NCBI RefSeq assembly: GCF_047948215.1
Contig: NC_134467.1
Span: forward strand, 37,180,520-37,244,519
Length of the DNA: 64,000 nucleotides
From: Lycorma delicatula
Lineage: Eukaryota > Arthropoda > Insecta > Hemiptera > Fulgoridae
Reading direction: 5' to 3'
Shown: piece by piece, positions 22,609 through 32,900 of the stretch
Numbering within the stretch: position 1 is the first letter of the stretch
How the letters are laid out: each line of letters starts with the position of its first letter
Made by a program: the position numbers and the translations under genes
The notes under the pieces: model-generated
What the model was told of the DNA's origin: nothing
Database searches by the model: none
The model's input: the letters and a program-made list of their open reading frames with translations, nothing else

Positions 22609-23585
22609 AGTATTTTATTTGAAACAATTCTCAAAGAATATAAATTAAGTAATTAAAAATTAAAATAAAAAAACATAATTATAAAAACCTTACAATTAGT
22701 AAATAAAAGTAAAAAATAAAAAATAAAATAAACCTAAAGGACGTGCAACCTAAAAATTTAAATTATTAATAAAAATTTTAAGTTGTCCGTTTTGAAAAAA
22801 AAAAGCCCTTAGTTTATCATCTGGAAAAAGTAGAAAGTATAAATTAGCCGCTGTACAAAAGGAAATAAAATGAGAAACCCAGTTCATATTTACCTGAAAC
22901 TTCTAATGGAATAATTTTGGCAACATCTTATACATAGGAAAACTAACCTCACCATGATTTTTCCCCCCCTTTATTAGTTGATTTAAAAGTTTATTTTCCC
23001 ATAATAAAAATAGCTCAAAGAATTCAAGTTGATAAATTTTATAAAATAGTATATTCATAAATATAAAATATGACAAGCCGTGTTTATATGTCAAATAGGA
23101 ACAAATATAAAAAGTTTTATTAATCAAATAACAAAACTTCTGATTGAATGAAGTTGTAGATACAAAATTTATGGTGTGTTAAGTTAAATAGAATGAGGTA
23201 ACCTATGTAATAATTTCATTGCGATTGGTGCTGTAGGTTTTTTAATGGTAAGCGATCGAGCTATGTGATAGAAGGATCAGAAAATGGTGGTTTATTTGTT
23301 CTCATCAAAATAACACTAGTTTAAAAAGTAATAAAAAATTACCATTTAACACCATTAAATGCAGAAAAAAGTTATCTAAAATTTGGTGACTTGTTTTTAA
23401 TTTATAAAGCTTCAAACTCAAGTGTATGTTATTTCTGTGCCAAAAGTTGTATACTGTTGAAATAGTTTAGGTGAGATTGTTACTGTAGTAATTTGATTTC
23501 TAATTTTAAACTCTTTTTCATACCAGGATTATTTTCCAATATAAATAAATGTAGCAAAAATATTCTCAAAAATAGGTTTTGTGTG
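22609..23585. other. Intron sequence without recognised features
   Basis: A/T-rich intron. The frame at 22903-23127 (minus) has no motif I recognise. Confidence 0.3.
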
Positions 23586-23589
23586 CTAA

Positions 23590-24600
23590 TTTGTTTATGC
23601 CCATGTCATAGAAATAAGGCCCCTGTTTAGACAACCAGTCTTAAACAGTTTTTTTTTTACTTCTTCACTGGTGTCAAACCCTGCTGACCAACAAGAAATT
23701 CCTTCGGGTAGTGGAATATGTGGTAATCGCTTGGTGCAAGGTCTGAGCTGTATGGTAGTGATCTGTTTGTCCCCATCCAAAAGATCTAATTAACTCTAGA
23801 GTTTGAGCAGCAGAATGAGGTCATGCAGCAACTCCAGATGACATTAGGCCACATCACTTATTCTATATGGCACGCTGAAAGTTTATCAAGATCTTGCAGT
23901 ATGTAGCTGAGTTTATTGTTGTCAGTTCAGACATGAAGTCGACTCTAATAGGACGCCATATTTATCCCAAATCACAGTTGCCATAATCTTGCACGTTTAC
24001 ATTATCTGTTTGGCGTTCACTTTGATTGGAGATGTTGTGTGTCGTCATTCCATTGAGTGTTGCTTTGATGCTGGAGTGATGTGAAAAACCCATGTCTCAT
24101 CTCCTGTAACAATGTGGTCCAAACGTTCATCTCCTACCTCATTGCATCAGGTCAAAAATGTAAAAGCACTAGCCATTCCCCTTTTTTTGTGTTCTTCAGA
24201 AAGTAGTCTGGGAACCCATCGCATGTACAATTTTTTGAACTGCAAAATTTCAGAAGTGATTCTGTATAGCTCTGACCTTGAAACTTGTAAAAATATCAGT
24301 CAAAACGTGAATCGCCAAGCTTCACAAATTTTTGCATCAACTTCGCTTACTAAATCGTCTGCGATTACAGAAGGTCGGCCCAGTCGCAGTACCTCATGGA
24401 CATTGTCCTGCCAGCCCTTGAACAGTCTTACCCGTTTATGCACTTAGCTGTCACCCATTGAATTAGGCATGTTAACCTCGTATATATGGCGATTAATGTT
24501 CGCTGCTGACATGTTCCTTGTGGTCAACAAATGAATCGCAGACCATATTTCACAATCGCATAATGTATAACCATATAGAATGATGCTATGACTGCAAATG
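23590..24600 (-). pseudogene. Mariner transposase relic, minus strand
   Basis: Read from about 24510 downward: MSAANINRHIYEVNMPNSMG, GRPSVIADDLVSEVDAKICEA, ELYRITSEILQFKKLYMRW, then IVTGDETWVFHITPASKQHS (first catalytic Asp), MATVIWDKYGVLL, and a decayed end with AGFDTSEEVKKKLFK and GLISMTWA. This order is that of a mariner (DD34D) transposase. The HDNA and SPDLAPSD blocks are lost, and stops and frameshifts occur throughout. Terminal repeats are not clear. Confidence 0.8.
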
Positions 24601-26446
24601 GTGTCTGCATTTGTGCAAGGATGCCTGGAGTATGCGTGTTTTGATAGGTGTGCAAAATTTACATAGCTACAGCTAATCTGACCTTACTTAAAAAGCCCTT
24701 AACCTAAAAATGTTGTAAAATAAAGTTTTCTTTTTCCGAAATTTAAGTGTAAAATAAATAATATACTCTTATTTCAAACTGGAATCTGATTTTGTTTTAA
24801 CAAGTTCTTATACAACAGTATTTTTTTTCATGGTCTATAAAATATTTTAAAGAAGGGTTTACTGTATAGTAGTAATACATTATTCAAGGTAATTTTTTAG
24901 AAATGGTGCCCGTTTAATTTTATTTTTTTCCAGAGCTTTAAAGAAACATTATGAACAACCTGTAGAATGCCTATGAATTACATATGCACGGTCAAGATAA
25001 AGGAATGAAACGTGTTGTTCATGTCATTATTGATAGGGACTTTTTTTTTACTTTTACGTTTTTTACGTCAGATATACAACAAAATTTAATTATCTGATAA
25101 ATCCTAAATTAATTTTTTATTGTAATGATTACCTTTTATCATGGAATTTGTTCAATTAATTTGTAATTAAGATAACGTTTAAGAATAGAAAAGACGTTGG
25201 TAGTAAATAGAACTTAACTGAAAACTGAATATAATAGTGAAATATAGATGGAAATGCAATACTAGAATTGAGGACACTCTCTTGGCTTGATAGAAGAAAG
25301 GGTGAATGAGAAAGTTAGATAAAGAGAGAGGTAGAGAATTTAGGAGAATGGAATTGTTAAGCAGTTAGGGAAGCACAGACGTAATCATCTGAGTATAATT
25401 GAAAGACAGAGTAGGAAGAACAACTACAGCTACGGTTGAATGGTAGAGTGAAATGGAGTTATACCGGTGGGGGTGTGGTAAAATGAAAATGTGATCTCCT
25501 ACTCTTGGTTTACTTCCAAAGAGTTGTATGCATCGGTTGATTCTTTTTACTGTACTCTTGGTTTAAGAATACAATTTCATACTCTTGATGCGAGTTTAAA
25601 ATGTTCCTTTCTTTTCCTATACTTTGGTTTTTGTTTCGTTTTATTTTTCTTTGTTTTCCAGTTCCAGTTTATCACTCTTCTTTTTTTATTTTCTTTATCT
25701 TTCTTATTGCTTGTTGAATATGCTCTACAACAAAAAACATAAAAAACAAAAGTATATATATTTTTTTCATTTTTATTTTATCTTTAGAGATTTTTTTTCT
25801 TCACAACAGTTTGTCAGTTTGTTTGCTAAATTACAGTGTGGATGTTGCTCTTGTTCAATCTGTGACTTAGCGTTCCCGAGATATTTTCATTAACACATTC
25901 CAACCTGAAACCACTTTAACGTAAATGTGATGACATTTTAGTTACAAAATTATATCATTGTGACCTTGTTTCTTCATTTATTATTCAAATAATTATATTT
26001 CACCGACTTGAACAATGGATCGGTACGATCTCCGTCATTCATCTGAAACATTTTTTGTTTTAATCCAAATAGGGAATACTTATCATTTTTTTATATTATA
26101 ACATTTCTACAATTTATGTCAACACCAAATTATTTTTTTCTTGTAAATTACTTTAGAAATGTGGATGTTTATAATTGTATTTGTTTTATTATATTAAAAT
26201 ACCGCTATCACTGTGAAATAATATATGTAAATGAATAAAGTGCATACTACACAAATGTATATACTCATCTGCATACAATTTGCACATAAATGTGTACATG
26301 AGGTAATCGTCAAACAAGAATCAAATTGGACCCACATTTTTTTATTAGAAATTTTTATTATATTTTTTTAGCAGTTTGCTCTAAATAAAGTATAATGTTA
26401 AAGTATAAATTAAAGTATATATTTAAAGTATAAATTTAAAATTAAT
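24601..26446. other. Intron sequence without recognised genes
   Basis: Includes a purine-rich patch at 25270-25440 and a pyrimidine-rich, T-run-rich stretch at 25600-25800 whose open frames read only Phe/Leu/Ser. No gene, RNA or element border is supported. Confidence 0.3.
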
Positions 26447-27744
26447 TATAGGGTATCATAAACTAAGGAATAAACAACTGGTAGTGACTTTTATTGATTT
26501 CAAGAAAGCATATGGTTGTGTACATCGAGATCCCTGCGAAAAATCCTGAGAAATTTAGGGTTTCACCCAAAACTGGTCAAAATCATCAGACTAACACTAA
26601 CGGATACCAAATCCAAGGTTAAATTCAGGGGAGAAATATCTGATCCATTCGACATCAAAACAGGACTGAGACAAGGAGATGGACTGTCACCGCTTTTATT
26701 CAACTGTGCCCTTGAATTTATAATACGGGATTGGAAAAAATTAAATAAAGACAACGTTAAAATTGGAAAAGGTATCTCAGTAAATTGCCTAGGCTTTGCG
26801 GACAATTTAGCCCTACTATCCCAAAATATAGAAGAGGCCAGATACCAACTGTCAACACTGAAGAGATTGCAGGAAAGATCGGTCTAAAAATTTCATACGA
26901 AAAAACCAAAATTATGGTGAGAGACCCACTATGCATAAGCAAAGTAAAAATAAACAATAATGACATAGAACTAGTAGAAAACTTTAAATATTTGGGGGAA
27001 AACATCACGAACAACCTCCAAGAAAATCCAAACTGGAATGAAAGAATAAATAAACTCATCAAAGCCACAATAAAAACACAAAACATCTATAACAAAAAAT
27101 GCATGTCCATAAACACAAAAATAAGACATTATAACTCAGTTATCCAACCAGAATACTTTACGGAAGCGAAACCATATTTGGACCGTACCAGACAAGGTTT
27201 ACTGACAAACTGGAAAAGATTGAAAGACAGATTCTACGACGACGCATCGGGAACAACATTAAAAAAGACAAGATTTGGAGAATAATTCCAAACGAAGAGA
27301 TTTACAAAACGATTATCCCGATAACTAATAAATTTAGAAAGAAGAGAATTTCCTTTATAGGACATATTTTCAGAGTGGAAGAGACCAGACTTATCAGACG
27401 GATAATCAAACTTTTTTGGAACAAGAAAAGCAGACCGAACTGGTTATACAAAGTACAGAAAGATATGGAGGAATTAGACATAACCCGTGAAAACCTAAAA
27501 ACGAAAACCGGAAACTATGAGAAATTAAAAAATAAACAAACAATATTACTATCAAAACCCAAGAAAACAATAAGCCGAGTGTACTCTGAACAAGAAAGGG
27601 CAAGAAGATCTGAATCCCTTAGAGATTACTGGCAAAAAAAAAGCTGAAAACCAACAAATCAGCAAGAAAAGAAAGAACTTGCCAAAAAAAAATGAACTAA
27701 AGTGATCCATTATGGTCTTAAAAGTAAAAAAAAAAAAAAAAAGT
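26447..27744 (+). mobile_element. 5'-truncated LINE (family B) with RT and C-terminal parts
   Basis: Broken ORF2 begins inside RT with QLVVTFIDFKKAY and continues GLRQGDGLSPLLFNCALEF and GFADNLALLSQNIEEA. The RT catalytic YxDD/FADD box reads FADN, so its second Asp is Asn. The C-terminal region follows: LKISYEKTKIMVRD, FKYLGENITN, RKKRISFIGHIFRVEE and RPNWLYKVQKDMEEL, ending EQERARRSESLRDYWQKKS. At least three frameshifts are present. A poly(A) tract at 27726-27742 marks the 3' end. Related degraded copies are at 44590 and 45130. Confidence 0.85.
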
Positions 27745-28007
27745 ATAATTTTGTTAGGAGTTCAAATCAAACCACAATTTTTTTGTTTAACTATTATTTT
27801 TTTATCTTTCTCACAATTATAATGCTAAATTTGCCTAATTAAGTTATTAATATTTAAAAACCGTATGTAATATTTGTAATAAAAATCAAAAAACAAAACT
27901 GAGTAAGTTATTTGACTCTTTTTCTCCATTTTTTATTTATTTATTTTCATTTACATCTCCATAATTTTTTTTTGGATTAATGAATTATTTTATTGTTATG
28001 TTGGCAG

Positions 28008-28313
28008 CAATGAGTGATGTATCATCATCAGCTGGTCTATCTGGACCATCATCTTGTACTATTAATACAACTGCTAGCAGTAGTTCAAGTAGTAATATAA
28101 CGACTCGTTTACGACTTGAAAATGAACGATTAAAACGTGAAGTATCAGAATTAAAGAAATTAGTATCGGCTTCTGGTGCACATTCGTCATCTTTTAGTAC
28201 ATCCTCATCGATACCAGAAACAAGCAGTCATCTTGAATTAGAAGGACTTTCTGATAGTGAAAAAATACAAGCGCTTGAATCGGAATTAGCTCATGCTAGA
28301 GAAGCGTTATCTG
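28008..28313 (+). CDS. KAZN: Kazrin, central coiled-coil exon with poly-Ser stretch
   Basis: Acceptor TTGGCAG ends at 28007 and donor GTGAGT starts at 28314. The two leading bases join the G from the previous exon to give Ala, followed by MSDVSSSAGLSGP, then a Ser-rich stretch (TTASSSSSSN), a coiled-coil block TTRLRLENERLKREVSELKK, a second Ser-rich stretch, and the block SEKIQALESELAHAREALS. The last block matches vertebrate kazrin just before MKADRKRLKGEK (consensus ELARAKEAL). It ends in phase 1, matching the next exon. The Ser-rich spacers have no counterpart in the vertebrate protein as I remember it. Confidence 0.9.
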
Positions 28314-28490
28314 GTGAGTTTTATTTTTAACTTATTTCAATACTGTTTTTTTTTTCTTTTGATTTAATTGAAATGGATTTAGAAGGCAATCGGCTGAGAT
28401 CTTTTTGATTCTACGTAGTTTTTATCCCTCCCCTTTTGAAGCATATTGTATATGAAAAAGTAGTTTAGAATATTTACTTGTATTTTGTTT

Positions 28491-28530
28491 TATATAGTGA
28501 TCCATGAAAAATGTAACAAACTTTTAAGGT
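28491..28530 (+). repeat. Solitary terminus of a MITE-like element
   Basis: GATCCATGAAAAATGTAACA and the following AACTTTTAAGG closely match the left end of the MITE at 50171-51597 (ATTCATGAAGAATGTAACA, AACTTTCAGG). I find no mirrored end nearby, so this may be a truncated copy. Confidence 0.5.
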
Positions 28531-29193
28531 CATCCTACCCTACTAAATGGCATTTGTACGTGTGTCTGCCTGTATGTGCATCCCCCTTAGCTTAGCACCG
28601 GAATGTACCGACCACTAGTGGAAAATCCCAATTTGTTAGTACATGCTTGTGGTGGTCAGGTGTATACTTGTTATATTATTATATATCGATATATTACATA
28701 TATATTAATTTTTTTTATTTATTTATGTGATTGTTTTTGTTCATAAAATTTATTATGTTAAGACTCAGGTTTCATTTCCTCTTTTTTATTTGTAAAAATA
28801 GAAATTTTTCACTTTTTTCTTACTCTATAAATTTTTACTCTTTCTTTTACTTGTAATAAATACTCACTTTTTTATTACTTATTAAATTAATTTCTCTAAT
28901 TCTCTATTGTTAGTCAGTCTTGTAATAATTATAAAACAAATTAATTAATTGTACTATCATAATTCATTCCTTCAGTGTCATAAAAGATCTTAAAACACAA
29001 CTATTTTTGATATAAATAAATAGGTACTGAAAATACTATCGAGATTATCCTTTTAGAATCATATATATGATTTTTTTTTTTTGGCCTTGTGGTTAAATTA
29101 AACATGCATATATCAAAACATGTGGGTCAAATCAAATTGTAAACAATAAAGGTCGAAATTAGAAGAATTTTGAATCATATATATACATATACA

Positions 29194-30565
29194 CACCAGG
29201 ACTTTTTTTTTCAAGGTCCGATCGGTCGCAAAATAAAAACCCGTGCAAAAATCCGATGAACCTTTGCGTATATGTGTTGCACAGCGTCTCTAGTATGGCC
29301 TTCAATCACGCCACATCACTTCGTTTAGTTCTGAACACGCAGCTAGCACATAAACATGACTACAACAATATCATCTCCCGTTAAGTGTGAGGTGCGTGCG
29401 GTAATTCGATTTCTTCAGGCTGACAGGTGTAATGCAGCTGAAATTCATTGACGAATAAGTAATGTGTATGGTGAAACTTCAACGAGTGACAGCAAAGTGC
29501 GACAATGGTGCAGGAACTTTAAAGCAGTACGTACAGATGTTCATGAAGCAGGCGATCAGGGAAGGAAGCGAGTGTTATGGAATGGAATGCAAAGTTGGCA
29601 GGACCGAGTGTTATCCGATGATCACGTTGAGCGAGTGGATGAGGCAATTCGAGAAAATCGTCGGTTCACAATTTCTGTATTGAGTGATTTGTTTCCTGAA
29701 ATTTCAAGGTCAGCTCTCTACACCATTGTGAGTGAGAGACTTCAGTACCGCAAGCTGTGTCCGAAATGGGTTCCCAAGATGCTGTCCAACCATCACAAAA
29801 CAATGAGAATGGACGCCTCCCTAAAGTTTCTCCAGCGCTACCACAATGAAGGAGAAGATTTTTTGAACAAAATTGTCACAGGGGACGAGACATGGGCCCT
29901 ATTTCGAAACTGAAGAAACAAAATAACATTCCAAACAGTGGATGCATTCTCATTCTCCCAGTAAACCAAAGAAGTTCAAGCGAACCTTTTCCAACAGCAA
30001 GTGTATGGCTACTGTGTTCTGGGACCGGAATGGAGTTCTCTTGGTGGAATTCATGGAACATGGCATGACCATCACTGCAGCCTCAGACTGTGTGACTCTT
30101 CAACGTCTACGAAGGGCAATTCAGAATAAGCGGAGAGGAATGTTGTCATCAGGCATTGTCTTTCTCCATAACAATGCTCGGCTGCACACTGCAGCTGTAA
30201 CAAAGAAGATCCTGCAGCGTTTTCATTGGGATGTGTTTGATCACCCACCATACAGCCCGGACTTGGCTCCATCCGATTTTCACCTCTTTGCTCACATGAA
30301 ATGGTGGCTAGGAGGACAACATTTTAACACAGACATCGAGCTGCAGATCAGCGTAGAAACACGGCTGAAAACATATGCGGCTCCATTCTATGACGAGGGT
30401 ATTGGAAAGTTAGTACCACGCTATGACAAATGTCTAAATCGGAGCGGCGACTATGTAGAGAAATAGCGTAACTATGTAAGTACTTGTTACAAATAAAAAA
30501 TTTTTTATTTTCACTGTGGTTTTAATTTCGTGACTAATCGGACCTTGAAAAAAAAATAACCCTCG
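29194..30565 (+). mobile_element. Mariner element, nearly full length, inactive
   Basis: About 1372 bp. The ends are inverted repeats: left CTTTTTTTTTCAAGGTCCGA (29202 on) against right TCGGACCTTGAAAAAAAAAT, with terminal CGAGGGTTA on the right and a diverged tip on the left. TA follows at 30566-30567. Inside is one transposase gene with a nonsense codon, a frameshift and an altered catalytic residue. It is less AT-rich than the surrounding intron, suggesting relatively recent arrival. Confidence 0.9.
29356..30466 (+). pseudogene. Mariner transposase, nearly complete but broken
   Basis: The ATG at 29356 starts MTTTISSPVKCEVRAVIRF (helix-turn-helix domain). A TGA at 29449 interrupts it, the frame continues to 29913 through SDSKVRQWCRNFK, YTIVSERLQYRKLCPKWVP and NKIVTGDETWALF (first catalytic Asp), and a frameshift between about 29910 and 29940 moves to the frame ending at 30466. 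That part has MATVFWDRNGVLLVEFM, FLHNNARLHTAAVT, PPYSPDLAPSDFHLF (third Asp) and ends LNRSGDYVEK. The second catalytic position is Asn (HNNAR instead of HDNAR), so the active site would fail even without the frame breaks. Confidence 0.92.
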
Positions 30566-30952
30566 TATATATCCTTCTTAGTGATTTTTTTTGATTTTGA
30601 AGCCAACTTATTATTTCAAGGATGGTTAGTTTCATATTACAATAATTAGTTTCATAAATTGAATATAATATATAAATAATAAATAAATTAATTAAATTTA
30701 TATTTAAACTTCCAGCTCTCGTATTGAGTGTATTTGTATATGGATATTATGGATGTTGATAAAAATGTTGAGAGTGTGCAAAGACGCCTAAACCAAATTT
30801 AATTGGGAAGATTTGCTGATATTTTTTTTCATTTTGCCTTGATCAATTTTCATCATACAAAAAAAAAACATTTATACACAAGAGGTAATCAATTTTGGAC
30901 ACCTGATAATAGCTTTCCGAGACGCTGTCCACCAGGGCAACCAGCCCAGAGG

Positions 30953-30987
30953 GCAGAGGCATGCTTTAGGCATGCTCTGCAGCTAGT
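30953..30987 (+). repeat. Helitron-like 3' hairpin terminus
   Basis: GCAGAGGCATGC (30953-30964) pairs with GCATGCTCTGC (30970-30980), with one unpaired C, around a 5-base loop. Two bases later comes CTAG at 30983-30986 followed by T. The last bases (AGCTAGT) equal those at the Helitron end at 603-609. The spacer is shorter than usual, no 5' TC end was located, and no coding sequence lies upstream, so a non-autonomous Helitron is a suggestion. Confidence 0.45.
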
Positions 30988-31328
30988 ATACTATTGATGA
31001 AAATAAAGAAGCAAATTCATATAAGCATTTGTTAGCAAGTGTCAGCTGACGAAAGATTTTTACCTGTTTTCTGTGCCTTTGATAAAATTAAGCCATCTTG
31101 CCTTATTAATACATAGCTAAAATCTACCACATTTTCACATGTTTTGTTGTCAATTTAATCATTACTTTCATCAGCATAACAGTCCTGAAAGTTTCTTCAT
31201 AGACACCCCGTTTAATTTGTTAGTAGTTAAAAAAAAAAATAAAAAAATAATCTTTAAAAAAAGTAATATTGCATATAGAAATGTCTACTATAAATATTCA
31301 TTTACATTTATTCTAAAAAAAATAAATA

Positions 31329-31339
<11 letters not shown>

Positions 31340-31393
<54 letters not shown>
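31340..31393. repeat. (AT)n microsatellite
   Basis: About 27 uninterrupted AT dinucleotides. Likely length-polymorphic and able to form a cruciform. Confidence 0.95.
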
Positions 31394-31399
<6 letters not shown>

Positions 31400-31479
31400 A
31401 ATAAAAATGTTTATTCTTGTACTAATAATATTTTTTATTTTTTAACAGTGTATGTTTTATTACATTTATTGTGTATATG

Positions 31480-31485
<6 letters not shown>

Positions 31486-31519
<34 letters not shown>
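31486..31519. repeat. (TA)n microsatellite
   Basis: About 17 TA dinucleotides, 93 bp downstream of the larger AT run. Confidence 0.95.
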
Positions 31520-31523
<4 letters not shown>

Positions 31524-32577
31524 TTTATAGCTTGTGAGTTACTTTTTATTGCAAATTTATTTTATTATCGCCGACATTCAGTAAACACTTTCTCCTTTTT
31601 TTATTTCTTATTTTATACTTCATTTTATGACTTTAGTTTTCATAACTAAAATATCATGGGGCAGTTTTTTTCTTAAGTGTTTTTTTTATTTCTTTTTCAC
31701 TTTCTTGTACGTAGCTGTTAGTCTTTAAATTTTATTTTTTTACCCCTACTAATTATGGAAATTTGTATAATACAGTCTGGTTCAGGAAATATGAAATATA
31801 TGATTTTTTTTTTTATTAACAAGAATATACATGTGAATGGTTATGCTTTTTTGTTTGTATTTTTGAAAGAGATTATTAGACTTTACGTTTTACTTGATAG
31901 ATATTTCAGCCATTAGGATTATTGTTCATCTATTTGATAGCCAACCCTCCTCTCTCCTTCACAGATAATACAAAGGACGCACTGGATATACAGGAGGTCC
32001 CATCATCTTCTGTAGTTTTATCTTCATCCACAATACTGAAAAAAAAATGGATAAGTTATGAAAGATAATAGAAAGGGATAGAGGATAAGAAAGGATGATT
32101 TGCTGGAAATGCAGTATGAGACAAAAAACCCCAGTCAGAGAAAAATTGAAGGCCTCCCTTTTCATGAAATCATTTGTCCATTCCTATCACAAACTTTCTT
32201 GAGAAGAGCATTTTTTAACAAACAAGAGTAACACATTATCTATTGAAAGATTTTGTGTTAATCAGCTTATATATATATCAGCTTAAATATAAATATATTA
32301 CATAAGGTTGTATCAATTCCTGGACTGTACTTACTATGACAAAACTGCATTAAAGGTCATTTCTCTCGACTTATTTAATCAGTTGGCCAGATGGTGTCAT
32401 ATTATACATAAATATATTTTCGGTTAATATATATGATTTTGTAACTTTAATTTGGAACTTCTCTGTTGCAATGGCCGAAAAATTTGAACAACTACTTAAA
32501 TTAAATTTTGAGTGAGCTTAGTAAAGTGGTTATTGAAAAACTTTCAGATTGTGAAAGTTTCTAATTCTAAGGTAGTT

Positions 32578-32900
32578 CTCAGCTAGAATTAGTATATCAT
32601 CAGCAAATCGTAGCATCTTTATCTTTTCACCTTGTACTGTTACTCCGGATCTAAATTGTTCTTTAACATCATTAACTGCTAATTCTATGTAAAGATTAAA
32701 AAGTTAACGGGGTTAGCGAACATCCTTGTCGGACTCCCTTTCTTATTACGGCTTCTTTCTTATGTTCTTCAATTATTACTGTTGCTGTTTGGTTCCTGTA
32801 AATTTTAGCAATTGTTCTTCTACCTCTGTATTTGAACCCTAATTTTTTTTTAAATGCTGAACATTTTATTCCAATCTACGTTATCAAATGCCTTTTGCCT
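32578..32900 (-). mobile_element. Internal fragment of LINE family A (RT region)
   Basis: Nearly identical in places to 37628-37950, which is the RT region of the minus-strand LINE at 36883-38005. It shares CTCAGCTAGAATTA, ATCATCAGCAAATCGTAGCA and TTGTACTGTTACTCCGGATC. On the minus strand it covers the FADD box region and upstream RT blocks, broken by frame changes. Both ends are truncated, so it is a deletion remnant rather than a simple 5'-truncated insertion. Confidence 0.8.

Larger units (their letters stand above)
30988..32577. other. Intron sequence with TA microsatellites
   Basis: Contains uninterrupted (AT)n at 31340-31393 and (TA)n at 31486-31519, and T-rich intron around them. Open frames across these repeats read Tyr-Ile strings and are artefacts of the repeat. 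No gene is seen. Confidence 0.5.

Noticed and set aside
25491..25893. Phe/Leu/Ser-rich frames that look like membrane proteins
   Set aside because: They arise from T-runs in AT-rich intron and have no start context, conserved motif or exon borders.
31139..31649. Open frames reading Tyr-Ile repeats
   Set aside because: They are produced by the (AT)n microsatellites.
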